Of a DNA stretch of 64,000 nucleotides, positions 59,017 through 64,000 are shown one piece after another. The notes below the pieces were generated by a model. It did not search any database. It was not told the origin of the DNA and saw only the letters and a program-made list of their open reading frames with translations. This DNA comes from Membranipora membranacea. Its lineage: Eukaryota; Bryozoa; Gymnolaemata; Cheilostomatida; Membraniporidae. The stretch is from NCBI GenBank assembly GCA_914767715.1, contig OU612073.1, positions 15,810,001 through 15,874,000 on the forward strand. The letters run 5' to 3'. Every line of letters begins with the position of its first letter. Within the stretch, counting starts at the first letter, position 1. The position numbers and the translations under genes were made by a program.

Positions 59017-61800
59017 ATTGTACCTTTTTGGCTGTGCAGCGTTGCTATCTTGTGAAGTCACAGCAAAGCTGTATCCTCAGTTGTGAGAGACACCCTACTA
59101 GTGTAGGCGCTAGCAACCTACCCTGAAGGTCAATTCCATTTCATTATAATTTTCCATCATTGAAGTTTAGTTCAAGATCTCATGGGTTAAACATATCTGG
59201 TATGTTTTATGTATCACCACCTGATGCCATAAGATGTTTCTGGAGACAGAAACATTTACAGTCAATCCATTTATCCATACTCAAATATGCCTGCATGGTT
59301 GAAAGATTACCGACATTGCGCGTGTTTAAATAATCAATTCAGTCCGGTTATATTTCCGTTGTAGCGTTTGATTAATCCAAAAGTGCTTATAATCCTAAAC
59401 TGACTACAATTACATCCGAAGGCAATATTCGAATAGATCAATAGTCCTCTTGTCGCCATTGTCACAATGGTGCTGAGTGACTTGTGTCACAGAGCCGCTC
59501 TGCACATTCTCACAACCCAACATCTGACCTTAAAAGGCTATGTGAAAATATCACAGTATATAACTGGGTTAAGAAAACCTTATGCTGAATAATGTAGCTA
59601 CTTGGGTTACATAACTTGAGATCATTTTATTGTATATATCAAACACTAGAAAATAAAAATCAATCTCATACAACTTGGTTAGGTGGAGGTGAGCTTATGG
59701 ACAAATTTTATTTTTCTTTTAATTTTGAACTTCATAATGAGCCAGCCAAAGACTCTGCACATGTTTAACAAATCAGTGCAAGTTGGTTAATTTTGCAACG
59801 TAGCATTAGAGTCATTCACCTGTGCTTCAGTTCTCAAACTGGGAAAAGTTATAAAGGCAGACTGTTAATATGTCAATTTGGTCACTTTGGTGGCGCTGTA
59901 GCTTCAGTCAGAGAGATTCTTATCACAAAGGAAATTTATCCTACTTATTATACTAACATAATGTGTTTTTATTGAGGTTTTCATATATATAAGTATAGAA
60001 TAGATGACTTATATCTATAACAGCGGTGACAGCGGCCACCATGCCGAGGTGCTTCAAACGGCAAAGCATGGCAGGCGGACCATACACTTCCCACATCAAC
60101 AAGTGCACACTGCCGCCAAGTCTGCAGCACTAAACCACAACGATGAACTCGCCCAGCTCCGACCGTTTGCTTGCAGGCAGTTTCGCATACTCTTGAACTC
60201 TCTTTTCAAAGTTCAACTTTCTTTCATGTTAGCTATCAGTGTGCTACTAGGTGTTTAGCCTTAGCTGGAGGTTACTTGCCAGTTAGGGCTGCACACTCAA
60301 ACAGCCAGACCACGGTGACCATATGCCAAGAGGACCGGTCGACAAGTAGAGGCCTGACACCTGCTATGGGAGTACAATTGTTCAGAGGTACTCATCCATG
60401 GGAAGCCGTGACGAGTAGGCCATTGTTACACCAAATTGCACTTTCACCAGAGACAGAGGGTTTCGGTACTTGGCTTCTCCTGTTTCTGACGCAACTAGGA
60501 GAATCCTAGTTTGTTGATCATCATCCTTCCATCACAAAATCCAGCAGAAGTACTATTGCCGATACCAGTGTAAGTTCTTGAATACCGAGAATGTGCGTTA
60601 CGTGTCATCAGTTCTTGCTTTTCAATAACAATGAAACCAAGCACAATGCCGGGTATTTGTCTGGTGAGCAAGCAAGTTGGATTCCCATGTGCTGTAATCA
60701 AGTTTTGCGGGTCTTTGCGAAGTAGAACAGCAATGGTTTAGGGGTTTGCTAATGTCATCTGCTGCAAAGTACTATGCTATCGAAACTTGCTCCTGTAACT
60801 GTAATTGAAAAGTTGAAAACTTTCACAAATGCATGCCAGGAACTTGATAATGGTTTATTGTCGTCTACTTTACACCAAATCATGGAGGTAGTTGATTTCA
60901 AGGAGTGCAGCAGTTACCTTATCGGTTGCAAAGCTTGTAATAATTTTGTATCTTGTCAACCAACTGGATTCATGGAAATATATGCAAAAACCTTGAACTT
61001 CCCAAATACGGCAGAGATGGGATTGCTGACAGATGAAAGTAATTTAATTACGCCTAATAATGACAACACTCCCGATTTCATCAAAAATAAAACGGAGATT
61101 GGTTTCTGACTTATTGGGCTTTATTAATTATTGACCTAATTAACCTATACAATAATGTCTAGTAAACACCAAATTTCATCAAGAAGTTGAAATTGGATTT
61201 TGCTTTTTGATTGCACAATCAGTACAAATTAAAATATTAAATAGGATGGGCCTTCAAATGTTACATTCCAAGAATTTAAATGAGATTTATGTGTAAAGTG
61301 GTTGACGCTGTCTGTTATCAATCGCTGCCATCTCCTTGTCTTTATTCTCTCCTGAGCCTGAGCTGTGAGGGCTTGAGGTCTCACAGTTTCTGCCCCCCTC
61401 CTTTTTATTGGCTCTCCTGAGTCATCCAAAGTAAGCTGTGAAGTTATCTCACGTGTATATGATTCAATATTGCAATAGTAATATTTTCCTTGAATATAGT
61501 TACTTGTTTTAGTATAACGCCGCAAAATAAGCCATGCCTGTTGTTTGGTTAAATTTTTATTACCACATCAATATATAAATTTTTTTATTCAAAATAAATG
61601 CTTGCAATTAGAGGCTTCTTCTGGACATTTGCAAATTTGTAAGCACAAATAAAAGATTACTAACTAACAACCTTATGGACAGAATGCCACTGCCGACTCT
61701 GTCATCCATTATACATGACATTATATTATTATTATACGCAATAAATCAGAGTGAAAATTCATACTCAAGGTAACAAAATGTCAGATAAGGTAAATACATA
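59017..61800. other. Mostly non-coding; short unexplained open frames
   Basis: 60,000-60,520 is more GC-rich than its surroundings and holds a 112-codon open frame (60171-60509) without recognisable motifs. An ATG-started 111-codon frame lies at 60774-61109 (+), also unrecognised. 61,300-61,390 (-) is a relative of the repeat before 50,024. None of these can be called a gene. Confidence 0.35.
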
Positions 61801-61801
61801 A

Positions 61802-61802
61802 C

Positions 61803-61833
<31 letters not shown>

Positions 61834-61863
61834 AATTCAAATATATATATATATATATATATA
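61802..61863. repeat. TA microsatellite
   Basis: Two runs of (TA)n split by a short TTTATATAAATTCAAA spacer. Confidence 0.9.
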
Positions 61864-62963
61864 AGGGAGAGACAATACTGGATCGATAACTGATATCATG
61901 ATGCAAGTCGTAGTCTTTACTTCTTTTTGATATTTTACATTGGCAATTATATCATTTCCAATCGAAATGTTGTTCATATAGTGAAATAAAAAACACTCTG
62001 CCTAATTCTCAGCAGTCCTGCTGTTTTCTTGTTTTTGTTTGGGGGGCCTTATGAGACAAACAAGAGAGAACAACGAAAATAGGGCTGCTGAAATACGGCA
62101 AAGCCCAATGTGGTTATGATAGCATTGGTGCAGCCATGACCAGGGCGGCTTTAGTGTTTGATAATGTAATGCCACTTGTAACAAGTAATGCAGTCGTCTG
62201 AGCACTTAGACCAGGGCTGCTTTTGAAGTGAGCCTTTTATTTTTTAGCTGCTTGTAAAGTAAAGCTATATAATACTGCTTTTCATGCAATTTGAGAATCA
62301 ATGGGCAAATAATGTTTATTGAGAAATTTCTAATCTGCAACCATGTCACATGACCAAATGTAATACACACCTACTTCAACAATAGAAATCTAAATAGAAT
62401 TAATGGGCAGAAACATTACGTAAAGAAAATTTATTGATTTTTTTTCAATATGCCTGGCTCATGACATAATGAGCAGAATTATTCTCATTCATTATTGAGT
62501 ATTGATTTGGGTGATATGAAACAGTGAAAGAGAAACGAAAGTAACTTGGTTGACTCCGCTTATAGTATTTCTGCTATTTCATGCTTATTATTAGATTCGG
62601 CAAAACATCATGTTCGCTGAATGATGAAATAATTTGGTAATTCAGCATTGGTCTTTGACAGTAATAGAAGCTGTCATTTAATGGACAGGATAAGACAAAT
62701 CATGCTAGCTAAGTTCAATCAGGATGACTGGTTGTGACAATGTGAGGGATGCTGAATCCTCTTGAATGTAACATTTAGAACAACCATCATGGCACATGAC
62801 AAGGGTAAGTATTATTTGTCATTATTCGTCAGGGAAAGTAATCATTGTCATTACTATATTATTAGAAAAACATGTTAGTGACAATACGCAGGACTAGAAA
62901 GATATGTATCATCTCCTTAATAAGATTGCGCCGGTGATGCTTCACTGGCTCCAACCTTGTGGA
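61864..62963. other. Non-coding stretch
   Basis: AT-rich sequence. GATAATGTAATGCCAC near 62,160 echoes the hairpin at 1129-1168. Nothing else was recognised. Confidence 0.35.
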
Positions 62964-63050
62964 GTAGGAAGTAGATCAGTTGGTTAGACTGCCTGTCCTG
63001 TAGCACACACATGTTGGAAGTACTGGGTTCGATTCCCTGCTGCATTCTAC
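62964..63050 (+). repeat. tRNA-like sequence (pseudo-tRNA or SINE head)
   Basis: Contains TAGATCAGTTGGTTAGA (A box and D arm) and GGGTTCGATTCCC (a perfect B box) about 50 bases apart. The ends GTAGGAA and TTCTAC can partly pair as an acceptor stem. The anticodon arm is irregular and long, so a functional tRNA is unlikely. A SINE head or tRNA pseudogene fits better. Confidence 0.45.
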
Positions 63051-63414
63051 GGATTATGGGCTCTGTGCTTCAGGTGCGCTCAAACCTATTATGTCTTAGT
63101 GTTCGGACTTAGACAAAACCTATTTAACCAATTTTAAACCGATCTACATCACTGACTAAATCATACAGTAAGAACAATGACATGGATTGATCAGCTGCAT
63201 GGTTGTATGTTAAATAACATTGTCTAATGAAAAGGGCCAGTTATACCTCAGTAAGCGCTCATCGTGTCCCGTTTTCCAAGCTGTCAAGCCACACCATAGT
63301 TGAATAGGTTTGTATAATGTGTTTAGGAAAACAATCAATAACCACTGTTCATACTGATGCAATCTCATAGCAATGAACAAAAATATTGAATTCACTCACG
63401 CACCACGCACTTAA

Positions 63415-63765
63415 GCACAAGGATATTATTGAATGATGTAAATAATTTCAATGTGCGAAATGCCAGGGTTTAGAAGGGTCTATACTCTAGAGTCTAGAGC
63501 ATGTTATCTCCCCTGCAGCAGATTGACGCTAAAATGATGCTCCACTAGCGATACAACAGTATGTCTAGCCCTAGCTCATAGGGCAGTTACCAGGCTGCTT
63601 TACTTACACAAAAGATTATCACAAGACAGTATTGGTCAAAGGTAGCCTAGTATAATATATTCTAGTGTTATTCCGTAACAGGAGAGATAACATACTCTGG
63701 ACCCTTCTAAACCCTGGGTTTTTGCACTTTGAAATAGGTTCTATCATTCAATAAAGGCCTTGTGC
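63415..63765. mobile_element. 350-bp inverted-repeat element with ~90-bp arms
   Basis: Left arm 63415-63505 and right arm about 63672-63765 pair from GCACAAGG through TTATTGAATGAT, CAGGGTTTAGAAGGGTC and GTTATCTC. The middle is about 165 bases without coding potential. No clear target duplication was found. Confidence 0.7.
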
Positions 63766-64000
63766 GAGTAAATTTAGTTTTTTTTAGTCATTGCTTTGAT
63801 ATAAACTTCGATAAGGACAGTGGTTGTTTTTTGCTTTCGTAACCTTTTTAAGACTCAACCACTTCCTCTTTCTATCGGCCATTGTTCGGTGTAAATTTTT
63901 GACGTTTCTGGATAAGCTTGTTGCATGAGTGCGTTCCACACACAACAGTCTGCCTTCCTTCTTGTTAATCACTAATTGGTTTGAATTATTCCGGTGGTAA

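Noticed and set aside
60041-61109. Open frames with a good ATG context at 60,041 and 60,774
   Set aside because: Short, without recognisable motifs or convincing splice sites, so not called as genes; noted only as an unexplained GC-richer stretch.
62964-63050. Functional tRNA gene
   Set aside because: A and B boxes are good but the anticodon arm is too irregular and the acceptor stem incomplete.
1-64000. CRISPR array, phage or bacterial operon
   Set aside because: Introns throughout, animal genes and eukaryotic transposons. The tandem repeats found have no spacers.

Overview
This is a 64 kb AT-rich window of an animal genome, most likely a marine invertebrate. Genes are split into short exons with GT-AG introns and AATAAA signals, there are no operons or bacterial-type genes, and the sequence is full of DNA transposons, MITEs and one RTE-like LINE. 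The species cannot be named from the sequence.

Layout. From 1 to 53 kb lies a cluster of six related six-exon genes for Golgi-type, CHST15-like carbohydrate sulfotransferases, arranged around one single-copy gene, ISCU. Copies A (236-3243, first exon outside the window), B (6344-12206) and C (14617-19263) are on the + strand. ISCU (20239-28013, +) sits in the middle. Copies D (28505-32218), E (34364-39310) and F (43633-52648) are on the - strand, so the cluster points inward at ISCU. B, D and F have complete open frames when spliced (418, 418 and 411 residues). A is open over the five exons present. C (five stops) and E (frameshift plus a 25-codon deletion) are pseudogenes. ISCU and copy D converge tail to tail. 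The other young copies carry pieces of the ISCU 3' end downstream. Copy B carries a dead ISCU exon 4-5 fragment, which points to duplication of an ancestral convergent ISCU/sulfotransferase pair.

Mobile DNA. The duplicated copies act as natural empty-site controls, so several insertions can be defined to the base. These are a 4.7 kb hAT element in ISCU intron 4 (8-bp target duplication, empty site in the ISCU pseudogene), a 3.07 kb RTE-like LINE upstream of copy E (7-bp duplication, empty site upstream of D), a ~100-120 bp hairpin MITE in intron 1 of B, C, D and E (9-bp duplication, empty site in F), and a 587-bp hAT-like non-autonomous element in intron 4 of E. A second MITE family with 12-bp ends sits in intron 3 of B-F and between A and B.

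From 53.7 to 64 kb the window is mostly non-coding. It contains a candidate two-exon gene for a small secreted peptide on the - strand (TATA box near 56.69 kb), a folded-back repeat complex at 58.6-59.0 kb, a TA microsatellite, a tRNA-like sequence and a 350-bp inverted-repeat element.

Function. ISCU is the mitochondrial scaffold for iron-sulfur cluster assembly. The sulfotransferases would transfer sulfate from PAPS to glycans in the Golgi lumen. Nothing in the sequence links the two pathways; their association is best explained by shared duplication history.
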